Source of the DNA: Histoplasma ohiense
Lineage: Eukaryota; Ascomycota; Eurotiomycetes; Onygenales; Ajellomycetaceae
Assembly: GCA_017607445.1 (NCBI GenBank)
Contig: JAEVHH010000004.1
Span: 5,394,001-5,458,000, forward strand
Direction: 5' to 3'
Length of the DNA stretch: 64,000 bases
Shown: one piece after another, positions 1 to 12,075 of the stretch
Numbering within the stretch: the stretch's first letter is position 1
Layout of the letters: every line of letters starts with the position of its first letter
Position numbers and translations under genes: made by a program
The notes under the pieces: model-generated
The model's input: the letters and a program-made list of their open reading frames with translations, nothing else
What the model was told of the DNA's origin: nothing
Databases searched by the model: none

Positions 1-1240
1 TTCTCGAGTGACTGGGGCGGATGTAACTTCAGAGCTGCTCACCCCGATGCTACAAGATAGTGTCTGTGTCGGAGATAATCATAGGTCGATTGTTTGAGCC
101 TCGCATGGTATGGGGCTGCTATTGGCTCCCCGACCTCGTGCATAGACAAAAATAAAAAAAATTGAACGATGAAAATAAAAACAACTTCGGGCTCTGTGAG
201 TGTGTATACGAGTCATGGCTGGCCTAACAACCAGCGACTCCTCCGACGACGCTTTGGAGATGGCGCCTTTGACGCTGGAGTGAGACCGAAGCAACAACGA
301 TCGCAAACGCTGTTGGCGAGAGGGCCTGGTGGTGGGATTTTCTGGCTGCGGCTGCTCCACTTTACTGCCGTCCTTTCCCCGCTCCGCTCTCTGTTAGTTG
401 GGCGAGGAGAAATCTCAAAGGACTCCAGTCTGGACGCCATTTTAGCTTAGTCTGAACTCTCGAGGAATGCTGTACATCGGAGTAGTTCATTGTGCCAACT
501 TGTGGGATTGGTGGCGCTTAAAGCATCTAACTTTTGTACGGCGTATGTTTACCGCGAACAAACCCTCATGAACCGTATCTAGGGGACCAAGGAGCTGCTG
601 GAATAGGACAATGGATGCCGCATAATCCAGTTGAAGGTTCATTATCTGGATCTGATATGTTTGGCTTTGATTCTCGCTCCTTGAGCCCCGGAAGCTTGTT
701 CAGTCAATCCCTCGGTATGAAGCTGCCACAAATATTACCATACAGAACATGGCGGGAGTTTTCATTGGCAAAGTTAATGCAAGGCCCGGCGAAACGCTAA
801 GGATGGTTGTGCGCTCTCACATGTCCTGGGGACAGCATAAGGGCCACTCGCGGCTGGGGTCATGAATGGCCGTCCCGATCTCCGCGACGTTAGCAGTCGA
901 AAGCCTGCCGCACTAAGGTTTATGCAGTAAGTGGACGGGATGATCAAGCTGATTCCCGGCCTGGACTCAGCGGCTAAAGCAAGATTGGCCAATTCGGTGC
1001 TTTTCCTCAAAGAAAGGCCTGTCAAGGAAGTCGGGCGAGGAGGCCCGGCTCTCCCGCATGTTCTGGTGCCCATATATACGATGGTTCCCAAGTTTGTGCA
1101 AGCCTACAAAACAATATCTCTTCACAATTAACTGGTACACAGAATCTCACGAAATATTTTATTTGATTACTTTTTTTTCCCCTACACTTGGCAATTTGTT
1201 TTTGCTTATTGCTTCCTGGTTTTTCGAGAAGCGGGCAAAA
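1..1240. other. Upstream region with no supportable gene
   Basis: Several short open frames exist on both strands, but none has a recognisable domain, splice continuity or family resemblance. I see only the promoter and 5' leader of the methyltransferase gene that begins at 1241. The window may cut a gene at its left edge, but nothing shows it. Confidence 0.4.
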
Positions 1241-2585
1241 ATGGCACTCCAAACTGAGACAATCGTGCAGCCCTCTGCACCAAATCCTGGGGTCATCGAT
1301 ATTGATGTAGGACTCCCTATCGAAGTTCCTGAATTCTCTCTCTCGCTCTCTCTCGCTCTCTCTCTCTCTCTTGTTTTATTTATTTCATCTTATCTTTAGA
1401 CTTTTATAGAACTGATAACAGAAGCAGACAGACTTCGCAGACACGGATGGCGACTCAGTCAACAGCATTGGCGGCGGATCGTCGTTTGGAACCTCGCTCT
1501 CCTCCTCAATCCTAGAATATAGATACGGTGGGCGCCCATCCCAAAAAGACTAGTAACAACTGTGCTTATCGCCGGATCGACTGTCCGTGCTAATGCCTTT
1601 TCTATCTCGGGAAAGAAAATGGAAGAAGATATCATGGATACAGGAACGGTTCTTACATGTTACCAAATGACGAGGCGGAACAGGAACGACTCGAGTTACA
1701 TCACCACATTTTCCGCCTCGTACTAGGTGGTCGCCTCTTCCGAGCACCCATTACCGCCAAGCCGAAGAGAGTGCTGGATTTTGGGACGGCAACGGGTGCA
1801 TGGGCCATGGACTTTGCTGACGAGTTCCAATCCGCCACCGTCATCGGCAATGATCTGAGCCCCATTCAACCATCTTGGGTGCCTCCCAATTGCAAGTTTT
1901 ATGTCGATGATGTTGAAAGCGAATGGGTGTATACACCAAACGAGGCATTTGATTTTATCCACGCGCGGGGGATGGGCGGGAGCATAAAGGACTGGAACAC
2001 GCTGTATAACCGTGCACTCCAGCACCTGAAGCCTGGCGGCTGGATCGAGATGCAAGAGTATGAAGCGTGGGTTTCCTCCGATGATGACCCCACGCTTAAG
2101 AAGTGCCCCAATACCGCTCGCTGGCTAGCCCTGATAGACGAAGCGAGTATAAAGTTTGGAAAACGCATGAATGTTGCTTGCGAACAGAAGCAGAATTTGA
2201 TCGACGCCGGTTTCAAGAATGTTCGGGATGATGTATACAAGGTATCATTTCTCATATCGCTTGATGTTTCTTCTTCTTCTTTCTTCCCTTTTTAATTTCC
2301 TTTTTTATTCTGTTGTTCCATGAAAACTAACATGGATCCTCCGCGTAGGTCCCAATGGGTACATGGCCCAAAGATCCCAAACTCAAGGAGATGGGCGCAT
2401 TCCAGATGGAACACATGTGCAACTGTATTGAATCATTCAGCCTGGCCCTCTTCACTCGGATCTTGGGCTGGAAAATGGACGAAACCCAACTCTTGTGCAA
2501 TGCAGTAAGAAAGGAATTCCGCGACCCCAAAAACCATCTCTTGACTACTTTCCACTTCGTGTATGGACAGCGGCCGACATCGTAA
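1241..2585 (+). CDS. LaeA-like SAM-dependent methyltransferase
   Basis: Four exons give 342 residues: 1241-1306, 1428-1527, 1616-2241 and 2349-2585; all junctions are GT-AG and keep frame. Residues 56-74 carry the family's ENGRRYH and YMLPNDE blocks. Motif I for SAM binding is VLDFGTATGAW (about 108-118), followed by the acidic NDLSPIQPSWVPP segment and then GGWIEMQE. This is the class I methyltransferase family that includes LaeA of Aspergillus, a nuclear regulator of secondary metabolism, but most paralogues have no assigned substrate. The usual GTGTG of motif I reads GTATG here. Length is close to the family norm. Intron 1 contains a CT-rich run near 1336-1372. No biosynthetic cluster genes are adjacent, so a cluster-specific role is not indicated. 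Confidence 0.85.
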
Positions 2586-3935
2586 AAGTTATCAAGCGAT
2601 GGGAAGGGGATTAGGCATGCGGGAAGCTGATCGCACCGGGGGGGAGGGAATCGAAATTTTTGGGGTCAATAATGTACTATTACTTCTTCCCCAACTTTCC
2701 GCTATGTTCGGTCCCTTTGAAGGGCGGAATACAGCTCCAATATCATACCGCGGTATTTTGCTTCTTTGATCATGATGGAACGACAGTGATGATCATTTGG
2801 GTTAGCGGGAGGGAAATTTGAGCTCTGCTCTAGCACCAGAGATTGTTCATGACCGCTTTTCTTGCTGCTATTTTTTCATGGATAATGATACCTAAGGTAT
2901 ACTTTCGTATACCTTGTTGTTACTTGGGGAACTGGGCATGTTTCACTCCTTGGGCTGTTATGGCGGTGCCTTTGGGCGGTCCTTCACACCACGGCAACGC
3001 CCCGTACGCATTGGAGTCTCGGTACCGTTGTGGGTTATTGTTTGTTATTGTCGCTTCTTTGCGTGTTCTGAGACCAATTTTCCTCTTTTGTTTTGCTCTT
3101 CGACATTGTCTTGACATTTCCATCATACCAATCTTTTTAATATTGTTTTGTGTGTTTGGCTTTTGTTTTGGCCTTTTTCTTTCCTTTTCGGCTACCAGCA
3201 TACCTATAAACATACATGAGCATATTGCAGGAAATGCCAGCCTCGACTCTTTACTTTTCCTCTCCTTTCTAACTTTATCCATTGGGAATCCGATAAGCGG
3301 AAAACTATTTCCGGGTCTGTTGTAGTAACCATATTATGATTTGAACTTTCGGTAGCGGTATCGATCGTATGGTGATACAATGTTCGCAATATGATATACT
3401 TTTTATGTGCTTGGTTGATCATTAACAACTGCCATCAGTCAACATGGGGCCTTATTGAACATCGTTATTCTAGAATGAGGGCCTGAACCATGGTTATAGC
3501 TCTGCCCCCGCGGTAGGTATTGGTTAATCACACTCTATTGAGGTGATGAGTTGAGAACCTTGGGAGTTTAATCCATATTAAAGGTCAACCAGTCCTTACA
3601 GTTGTATTTAGTCTCAGTAATTAAAGTTATTGAATATGCTGTTATAGTTATACTGTTTTCTACTAACTTCCAACACTGAAAAATATAAATGAACAGATAG
3701 AAACTAAACAACTAATATTCCGATTGAAGGAGTCATGAATTTATTATTTTCATATCTTTAAATATATACTAACTTATCAATACTTATTAGAAATAACTGT
3801 AATAATCAAATATATATTAACTGATTCCTTCATTTATTATGAAGCTTATTATTTTATATATTGAGATTATTTTCTTAATGCAGCAAGTATTAGCAATAGT
3901 AAGTTTTATTGTCTATGATTTTTATTGCTTTTTGT
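2586..3935. other. 3' region grading into AT-rich spacer
   Basis: The T-rich first part contains a 160-residue open frame (2843-3325) of low-complexity hydrophobic character, which I take as untranslated sequence. From about 3400 the composition becomes strongly AT-rich with frequent stops in all frames. I see no gene. Confidence 0.5.
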
Positions 3936-4807
3936 TGGCGCCTAGGTCACGTCCATTAGGCCGCCCCGGTGTTCTGTTCATCACGTGATCATAAAGGACA
4001 CATGACTCGCGTTCACAGGTCCTTTTGTTTACAGAGCGCCCAAAGTAGCTAGATAGAACAACAATGAATACAGGTTGACCACCAACACTTTTACATTATT
4101 GTATTTTTTTTCCCGGCATTTTTGAATATAATAAAAAATAATACGCGCTAATAATTTTTTATATTTATAGAATGAAGATGAATTTATTCATACCAGCAAT
4201 AATGAAGTTGTAAACAAGCATTTAGCATCGTACCCGCAAAATATCAATGATGTTGAAGTTTCCATGTCAGAATTAGATGAGAAACCTCAGCAATCTGCAC
4301 CAGCGCCTAACTTATTGGATATTCGGTTTATTCATTGTCATGATGTTCAATGTGCAAACTCATACCAGTGTTTGGTGGAAACATGTGGTCCTTGTGTTGG
4401 CATGGACCCAACCCAAAATGGGTATTGCACTGATTTAATATAATTAATCAATAAGATTATATTTCCATTACTTATTACTAAGAATTACTATTCAATTATA
4501 GACTCGGAAGCTACAATATTTTTGGAGTGTTTGTGAGCATCTTTTAAATAAATATTGATGGTGATTAACCTGATTACTGTTATTGTTGTTGTGTTGTTTT
4601 TGAGCTACTTTGGGCGTTCCGAAAACAAATTGGAAGGAATGCAAACCACGTGATCTAAACGGTCACGTGAGAACAGAACGCCTGGGCGGCCTAATGGAGG
4701 TGCCAACTGTTGGGGGGTTTGGATTGGTTCGTCCCCTCTACTACCCGCATGGCGCTGGTGTGAGAGAGCTCTTTTGGCCCAGTGGCCTAACACCAACATA
4801 GGCGCCA
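3936..4807. mobile_element. 872-bp element with long terminal inverted repeats
   Basis: The left end (3936-4050) reads inward TGGCGCCTA, then CCATTAGGCCGCCC, GTTCTGTTC, CACGTGA and finally GCCCAAAGTAGCT. The reverse complement of the right end (4603-4807) shows the same blocks in the same order, so the two ends are diverged inverted repeats. The right repeat carries about 90 extra bases between TGGCGCCTA and CCATTAGG; those bases recur at 46536-46609. The interior is AT-rich and holds no transposase. Long TIRs around a short interior suggest a non-autonomous DNA transposon, perhaps Mutator-like. I could not identify a target-site duplication, so superfamily and exact ends are uncertain. Confidence 0.7.
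4171..4443 (+). other. Cys-rich exon-like reading frame inside the TIR element
   Basis: A 90-codon frame opens directly after an ATTTATAG acceptor-like site, which also provides an in-frame stop upstream, and runs to TAA at 4441. There is no start codon at its beginning, so it would have to be an internal or terminal exon. The first two thirds are acidic and polar. The last third has Cys spaced C-x4-C-x5-C-x4-C-x2-C, with histidines beside the first, which could bind zinc. I recognise no family. A possible donor (GTATTG) lies near 4431. It may be captured host sequence or a remnant of an element-encoded protein. Confidence 0.3.
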
Positions 4808-5088
4808 GCATATCGAAAATTTGTAATGGGTGGATGTGATTTAAATTAAAGTGTAACAGATATTTCATTTACTAGTATTTATCAATTTCCATTATTAATT
4901 TAACTATACAGACGCTACCAAAAGAATTGCGGCCGGTCAGATCCGATTGATACAACTAAGAAGCGCCACTGTGTTTTAATGAGTAATTACATTTAGCTTC
5001 AGATCACCCCACATTCCATTTATATGAGGTTGCTGCATGCTGAATTGATTACTCTTTTTTCTCTAATTTTCATCTCCGGCATCTCATC
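4808..5088. other. AT-rich spacer
   Basis: Short AT-rich sequence between the TIR element and the telomere-like motif. I see no coding signal. Confidence 0.5.
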
Positions 5089-5110
5089 TTAGGGTTAGGG
5101 TTAACCCTAA
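5089..5110. repeat. Interstitial telomere-like motif, head to head
   Basis: Two TTAGGG units are followed immediately by TTAACCCTAA, so telomere-type repeats face each other around a TTAA centre. TTAGGG is the telomere unit of most filamentous ascomycetes. The tract is short, so chance or a small insertion at a repaired break is possible. Confidence 0.6.
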
Positions 5111-5151
5111 TAAAATACTCGCCTGGCTACGTGGTGGGGGGCAGGGCGGAT

Positions 5152-5290
5152 TCCATGTTAAATGAGAGCCAGATTGGCAGGCAGATTGGCAGGCACAAGA
5201 TTACACATTGAATGGAAGGTAGATTGGCAGGTGGATTACATGTTGAATGGGAGGCGGATTGGTAGGCAGATAGATTACATATTGAATGGC
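5152..5290. repeat. Degenerate tandem repeat, unit about 40-45 bp
   Basis: Three to four diverged units are visible, each combining ATTACA or ATTCCA, TGTTGAATG or a variant, a GGAGG-like purine stretch and AGATTGGCAGG. No coding potential is evident. It lies between the telomere-like motif and the second TIR element, in the repeat-rich part of the window. Confidence 0.55.
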
Positions 5291-5785
5291 AGTGAATGAG
5301 GATAGGATCATACAATTGAACAATCAAGAACTGAATATTCAGTATAAAATACACTGCGAATTTCCGGCGCAATACTTTTGGCGTCCTCCGTATATAAGTT
5401 CCTGATAATTATTATTTCTACACCGCTGAACGCGTAGAAGGTATGCGGGAACTCAGTAATAAGTATATACAGAGAAAATGAAAAACCGCGCAGCAGCCGC
5501 GCCGTTGCTGGACTAAAAAAACCCCTTACCCAGCCAGTTGCGTTACATCCTCTGATTCGTTCAATGAGTTACTAAGGAGCAGCCTATGCTGTTCCTGAAG
5601 GAGAAGAGAGGAAGGAAAAATGTCAGTTATATCAAAAAGGATCCAAAAGAGCGTGAGTGTGAGACGAGCCCCCACTGAGAAGTCATCCCAATCACCCCCA
5701 CGCCGGCGTCCACCGCGAGTTACCCCAGGCCACCCTGGTAAAAATATTTACAATAAAAAGAAGAAGAAAAGTACATCTAAATATA

Positions 5786-6920
5786 ATGATCAGTACTGGT
5801 CAAACATACAGTGCTAAGAAGGCTGGCTGGCTTCCAGCCGCGCCGAACACCAATACTTATAAAGAGCGCCCACGACGGGGTTCTATCATTTAGGTTAAAA
5901 TATAGATATCTATTTAGCTAGTTGTCTACCTATTTTATATACTTGATTTCTATAAGAATAGCGATTGCTGTTAGCTGATTACTTGCGCACTGTTACCCAA
6001 TCTCTATCACAAGCAAACTCTTCACCTATATTTAAGGTAGGGTGCGATGAGCTTGCTCATTAGGATTCTTTAAGTTAAGTTGATGTATGTACAGTACATG
6101 TACTGTACATACTATACCTGTAAAAATAGCTCGATCCCTCGAAATAATTGATTGGATATCATTAATATTGGAGCTTGTGCAGTGGAGACTGCCTCGATCT
6201 CGTATCGTATATTTGGTATAGTTGATGGGCAACCCCTATTAGAGGTCTAATCTGATCGGTCCCTCTCGATATATTCGATGGATTGCTAATAGAATAGACA
6301 TCATTTGTATTTCCCTCCATCTATAATGGTCTCTATCGGACCTTTTCCCTCTTATTTGCCGTCTATTTGCCACGAATCAACCCGGGCGGTTTTTTTAAGG
6401 GGCGGGATTCCCAAAAAACTGGTTCCCGGATTTCAAACTTTAACTACCAATCCAAAGGGCATATTTCGGGTTTCAAACGCGGCAGGTCGGGTTCACAACA
6501 CAATATTATATTTTAATAATTATTATCAGTTGAATCAAATGACTAATAACGATCAGGCTAGTTATGGAGCAGTTTGATCATCATTCTCAATCTATTCTTG
6601 TTTAAATTCAATTTCTCCACTGCATGAGAAGTCATTCTCATTGCAGTGATATTTATTACTGAATAAAGAGAGCAATGCGGACTTCTTTTAGTAAAAACCT
6701 CCACCTCCCGAGGAATGTTTCTCATTGTATTCCATGTTGGTAGCTGAGATATGTGCGGTGCGACAGTCTGCAATAGAAAGCCCAGGGTTCCAACACCTCT
6801 TCCCCCGCCCCCTTGCTGATGGACGCTCCTTATAAGTAATTTTAGGTGTTGAGTGCGGCTGGCAGGAGGCCAGCAGCTACCTCATGGTTAGCCCTGTGAA
6901 GTCTGACCAGTGCTGGTCAT
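5786..6920. mobile_element. 1.1-kb TIR element flanked by TA, non-autonomous
   Basis: The left end reads ATGATCAGTACTGGTCAAAC, and the reverse complement of the right end reads ATGACCAGCACTGGTCAGAC. Similarity continues inward for about 100 bp through CAG-GCTAA, a GGCTGG/CCAGCC hairpin-like block, CCAGCCGC, AACACC and ACTTATAA-GAGCG-CC. Each end is preceded by TA (5784-5785 and 6921-6922), as expected of Tc1/mariner-type target duplication. The interior has only short frames and no transposase. A third copy of one end occurs near 12340-12466. I read it as a MITE-like derivative of a TA-targeting DNA transposon. Confidence 0.7.
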
Positions 6921-6922
6921 TA

Positions 6923-8951
6923 GTTACCCCTTAGACTGTAACCGCCATCTAGAGATTCACCAACTAGTATTACACACGAAGTTGTGTCGGAACCGGATAA
7001 AGTCCGAATATTGACCCAAATACTGAATATCAATAGATAGATTGAATTGAATATCCTAACTCCAATATTTACATGGTAACTAGGTAGTATTTTATAAGAA
7101 AGAGAATGCCTGAACATATGATAGAGGCAGCGCTGGTATACAGCGGGGCAGTGCTCAGGTTTCAAATAGCGAGATGTTAACAAGATCCTTGATAGTAAGA
7201 TGTTACAGAATCCTTGATATGAGATATCATCTCTGACAAGTTGAAAAATCAAATCAAATAATCAAATCCATCATATCTGTGGATCTATGGATCTACTTTT
7301 CACTAAATAAGTAAGGTCTTCGGTGGCAGGAGTGGAGTAGGTCGCGTCATGGCCATTTCTGTGGCGGTCCCCGCATGCCTTGTCATAATTCTTCTTGTAG
7401 GAGTGCTTGACAACTGTAGATGAAGTGCTTGTACGGCCGGTTGATTTATCAAATCGTCCTTTTGCTTGTTCTATCTGCCAGATTAGTCGATCTTGGCTGT
7501 GCGTTAAAATTAGCCGCGTTAAGTTACCATGTACGGAGTAATTAATCCACCCATTGATCAAAGAATCGATAACGATACAATAAAAACAAGTCAATTAAAA
7601 AAGAACAAGGGAAAAAAAAGGAAATAAAAGAAATGTTTGTTTGAATTTGTCTGTGTATTTTGAAAGTGGAATAGTTCCGCCGCCCGCACAGTGCCCTAGC
7701 CACTCTGTAGATGCTAATTTATTTTCATTTTATTGAGTTATTTACAAAGTCGATAGTACTGAGGAAAGAGATAAGTGTCTTCCTGAGGTAATACCTATAT
7801 CTATGCTGTGTTGAAGAGAGTATCCTTCTTTTTTAATTTTCTCTTTTATTTTTTATTTTCATAAGAGTACGATGAACCCAGGTACCGTACGATATCTCCA
7901 TACTACCATATGCACACAGCGTATCAACACCATTTTGCGACGGTTTGTTTGCTTGACATGAATCGAAATCCTCCCGGAGCCGGTTGGCAACACCCGCTGC
8001 ACGAGTCGATGCTTGGCCCTCTCCTCCATAAGTAACAATGGATTGCTTCTCATTCATTGCCAGCGTCCAGCTTCGTCACGTCATTGACTCATCCAATCAT
8101 CAGCCACCGCCTGAGAGCATGCCAGGCCGGAAGAGCGCGGATCTATTTCCTCTGCCGCCCTGGACAAACCAAGGGGCGCCGCATGTTGCCTCGCCGCATC
8201 GTCAAGCCGCATCGTCAAGCCGCATCGCCAAGCACTTGCTAGTGTCGATCTCTGAAACAACACGGCTATCGCGGTACTGCAACCAACCGCGGCTGGGCTG
8301 CGAACCCCTGTCTCATCCGGTGGGCTGCTGATACAAACGGAGTGCAACCCTAGAAGCCGGAAACGAGTGGAAATATGGATGGGAATGCAAAGGCAGGGCA
8401 AGGGCGCCGAGGGAGAGGACAGAGAGTCGCTTACTTGGCGATGGGCCCCGCGCTCTACCTCACCATTGTCACCAGCTGGAACGAGGAGTTTGGAGTCATA
8501 CAAACCGAACAATTTGAGGCCGCGTTATGGTCAGCTTAAAGGGCCACATGGGCGGATCAAGGTGGGAATGGGAAGGTGGTTGGGCATTTCCAGATGTCTT
8601 TTCATTTAGCTCAAAAGTATGATTTGAGCCGAGAACGGGGGAACGGAAACGAGTCACTCTATACGCCTCTGTTTCATTCTTAGCTTTCCGTCTTTTGGCC
8701 GTTTGTCTACCGACTGCTTATATCTACCCACACTCTCTGGGATCATCGTTCGTTTTCTAGAGCCAACGACTCACCCCGATGTTGGTAATTCGCATGCCGA
8801 TGCTGACGCCCGGTTACTAGATGAAATATTGATCGGGTCTCTCTCCTTTTATTAAGTTTTTTCTTTTTTTTTTCTTTTTCATTTTACTGTTGTTGTTCCT
8901 GTTGTTTTCGTTCTTTCCTTCCTTTTCCCTCGTTTTTGAAATAATAAGAGA
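6923..8951. other. Intergenic region and leader of the transporter gene
   Basis: The first 900 bases are AT-rich with no coding signal. From about 7850 the composition becomes balanced, and open frames on both strands (for example 8081-8512 minus) overlap each other without recognisable content. This is probably the promoter and 5' leader of the amino-acid transporter. One copy of the TACGGAGTA 9-mer discussed in the findings lies at 7532-7540. Confidence 0.45.
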
Positions 8952-11156
8952 ATGGCCATTGCGATTGAAGGCGAGGAGGTACAAGCCTGCCCTGATTTTG
9001 AGAGAAGTGATGAGGATGTCAAGAAGCTTGAGATCGACCATATAAATTCCATTCCATCAATCGAGAAGGAGACTGTCGAGGAAATTATTGATCCCTTCGG
9101 AAATGAGGAGACAGCCGATGTGAAATATAAGGTCTTAACGTGGTGGTAAGTTATATTGGTCCTCCATGAATTTTCATTTACATATCTTCCAACATGAGCC
9201 TTGGAAAAAATGTCAATAACATCTACTGATGATCCCTGGGTGCTCAATTTAGGCAATGTGGACTACGTATGAAACCCATATCCCCGTTGGCCTTTTTACC
9301 AAGTGCATAAGAAAAAGAAGCACTGTACTGACATATGACCGTAGTCATGATCGCGGAGACGATGTCTCTAGGGATTCTGGCGCTCCCATCAGCAGTCGCG
9401 ATGTTGGGCCTAGTACCGTGAGTCCACGCTTGTCTCCACCAGTATTCAATATATATTATTCTGTGTTCGATATCTTAACGATTTCGTGTTCCGACTTTTA
9501 GTGCTATTTTTGTTCTCATCTCCGTTGGCCTTCTGACAACGTACACCGGCTACACAATCGGCCAATTTAAAGTTGCCTATCCGAACGTCCATAGCATGGC
9601 TGACGCCGGAGAGATTCTTATGGGCCGATTTGGTCGTGAGTTCCTCGGCGCTGGACAATTACTCTTCCTAATATTCATCATGGGAAGCCATCTCCTTACA
9701 TTTGTCGTCCTGATGGATACTCTCTCGAATAATAGAACATGCAGTATTATTTTCGGCGTTATGGGAATGTTGATTTCATTAATTCTTACTCTACCCCGAA
9801 CACTTCAGAAGGTTTCTTGGTTGTCTATCATTTGTGAGTTTCCTTGTCCTGATTTTCCCAATATTTTCCTCTCAAGCTTTTGAAAAAGTTCCAGAGATTT
9901 TCCAATTGAATTAGGTTCAGTCAATCATTAACTAATGTTATCTTAACTGCAGCGTTTTCTAGTATTATAAGTGCTGTGATGATTACAATAGTAGCACTCG
10001 GCGTTCAACGAGTTGGCACTGGCATTGATTTGTTTGTAAAGACAACTTTTGCGCGCGGCTTCTTGGCAGCTAGCAATATTGTCTTCGCGTATTGTAAGTC
10101 GTTCTCCTATCGAAGAGGGATTTGTATATTGTATTGTATTCAATGCTGATCATTATTCATTCCTCTCTATATAGCCGGCCACGTGGCATTCTTCGGATTT
10201 GCATCTGAGCTCCAAAACCCTCGCGATTACACCAAATCCCTGCTTACCCTCCAGACAACCAACACGACCGTTTACACAATCGCTGCTGTTGTCATCTATT
10301 GTTTTGCTGGAAGAGATGTTGCATCGCCAGCTTTGGGCTCAACTGGGCCTGTTGTTAGCAAGATTGCATATGGGATCGCGTTCCCCACTGTATGTTTAAG
10401 CCCTCAACATAAAAACACGGACACAATCGCTCCTAGTTAACAGCTGCTCTAGATCGTTATTGCCGGCGTCATCAACGGACATGTCGCTTGCAAATACGTA
10501 TACGTCCGGTTATTCCGTGGCACAGATCTCATGTCGCAACGAAGCTTCGCTTCAATTGGCGCATGGGTTGGTATCGCTGTGTTTCTCTGGCTCATGGCCT
10601 GGATCATCGCAGAATCAATCCCCGGCTTCAACAATCTTCTCAGTTTGATCGTAAGTGTTTTATTCCCTTTTGTTAGGAAACGCGGAGGGTTGGTGGTGGG
10701 AATAACAAAAGCAGATAAACTAACAAAACGGTTTCTACTCGGACAGACTGCCCTCTTCGCAAGTTGGTTTACTCGTAAGTCGCCACGCTTAGCCCAACCC
10801 CGTTTTTCCCTGCCCTCCATTTCCTCCAGTATTAAGATTGGTAACTAACGAATGTCACCAAATAGTCGCCATAAACGGTTGGTTCGGGCTCCACCTGGAC
10901 AAAGGCCGCTACTTCTCCAGCCCGAGAAAGATAATGGTCGCCTGTCTCAACATATTTTGCATCGGTAGTGGCATCTTCGTTGTAAGTTCACTTCTTAAAT
11001 TACCTACAATCTTTTAAGCCTACCAACTGTAAACAACTTCCTAACAAAACCGTTTCCACGAACGAACAGTGCATCTTTGGTCTCTACGTCTCTGGGAAAT
11101 TCATCAGTGAGGAAACGGCTATCCACGGCAGTTTCACCTGTGCCAGCAAGACCTAA
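8952..11156 (+). CDS. Transmembrane amino-acid transporter (AAAP family)
   Basis: Ten exons give 465 residues: 8952-9145, 9253-9266, 9345-9417, 9502-9833, 9953-10093, 10175-10389, 10453-10650, 10747-10774, 10866-10981 and 11070-11156. Every junction is GT-AG and the sum keeps frame. The N-terminal 60 residues are acidic and cytosolic in character. Then comes WWQCGLLMIAETMSLGILALP, the conserved first-helix block of the AAAP/Pfam Aa_trans fungal group, followed by about ten further hydrophobic segments. GHVAFFGFASELQNPRDY (residues near 250) is another family hallmark. Such proteins move neutral amino acids with protons across the plasma or vacuolar membrane; substrate and membrane cannot be fixed from sequence. 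Exons 2 (14 nt) and 8 (28 nt) are very small, so automated prediction may break this gene. Confidence 0.9.
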
Positions 11157-12046
11157 TTCCGGAATCAATTCCATTCTACATATGAGCTCGTAGGGAACAA
11201 GGTTTTCAGGAGGTGGAGAATTTCCTTTTTCTGAACTTTGTTTACCTTTTTTTTTTTTGCCATTCGTCCGCGACCTCTCAAACCATTGGTGCTTGCTCCG
11301 GGGGTTGATTCTTAACCTCTAACCTTATTTTTAAGTTACCTCGTCACAGTCTTCCATTTAGGTTTAGTTCAGAACATGCTGTTTTGTATTATATTGGATT
11401 TATTTTTATTTATTATTTATTTTTTTTAATCTGTTTTATTATATTGACCTTTTCTGGTTTTTCTGGGGGTTTTTTTTTTTATTTTTGGCGCCATTTTGTC
11501 TTCGCATTATGTATTTCTACTTTCGGTAGAAGCGATGGGCGAGGTGTAAATAAGAAACGGGAGGGGCTGAAGAAATGCCAAGCAAAGGCACAGCCATGTA
11601 AAATAAGCTTTTTTCCTTCTGTAACCAACCAAATGCCGTGCACACGGGTTAGGTTATAACTAGTGGTTATATGCTCGTCACCTGACCCTCCAGGACGTGA
11701 CCAAGGATCAATTTAATGCATACAAACAATCATATCTTCAGATGGTCTTAAGAGAGTTCCACAATCAATGATACCTCAATGTCGGGGCACCGCGCAAAGT
11801 TCAACGCACAGGGTTGGTTACGACGCTCGGTACCTTAACTCAACTCCATGATGCGGGGTCTTCCTCCTCCTCCTCCTCCTCCCCCTCCTCCCCCTCCTCT
11901 TCGTCTCCTTCTGCTTCATCCCGTTAAGAACCAAACTCTGTGTTTTGGATACATTCGAGAACACCCCGTTGTCACCCCGACCTCACTTCCATACAAAATA
12001 ATTTGGAAGCCCCATGGTCACTTGACTGAGATGCTTTAACTCAAAC

Positions 12047-12075
12047 AGCCAGCCAGCCAGCCAGCCAGCCAGCCA
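12047..12075. repeat. CAGC tetranucleotide microsatellite
   Basis: About seven uninterrupted CAGC units, non-coding. Confidence 0.85.

Noticed and set aside
8081..8512. 143-residue minus-strand open frame upstream of the transporter
   Set aside because: Overlapped by frames on the other strand, no recognisable motifs, and lies in the leader/promoter of the transporter gene.
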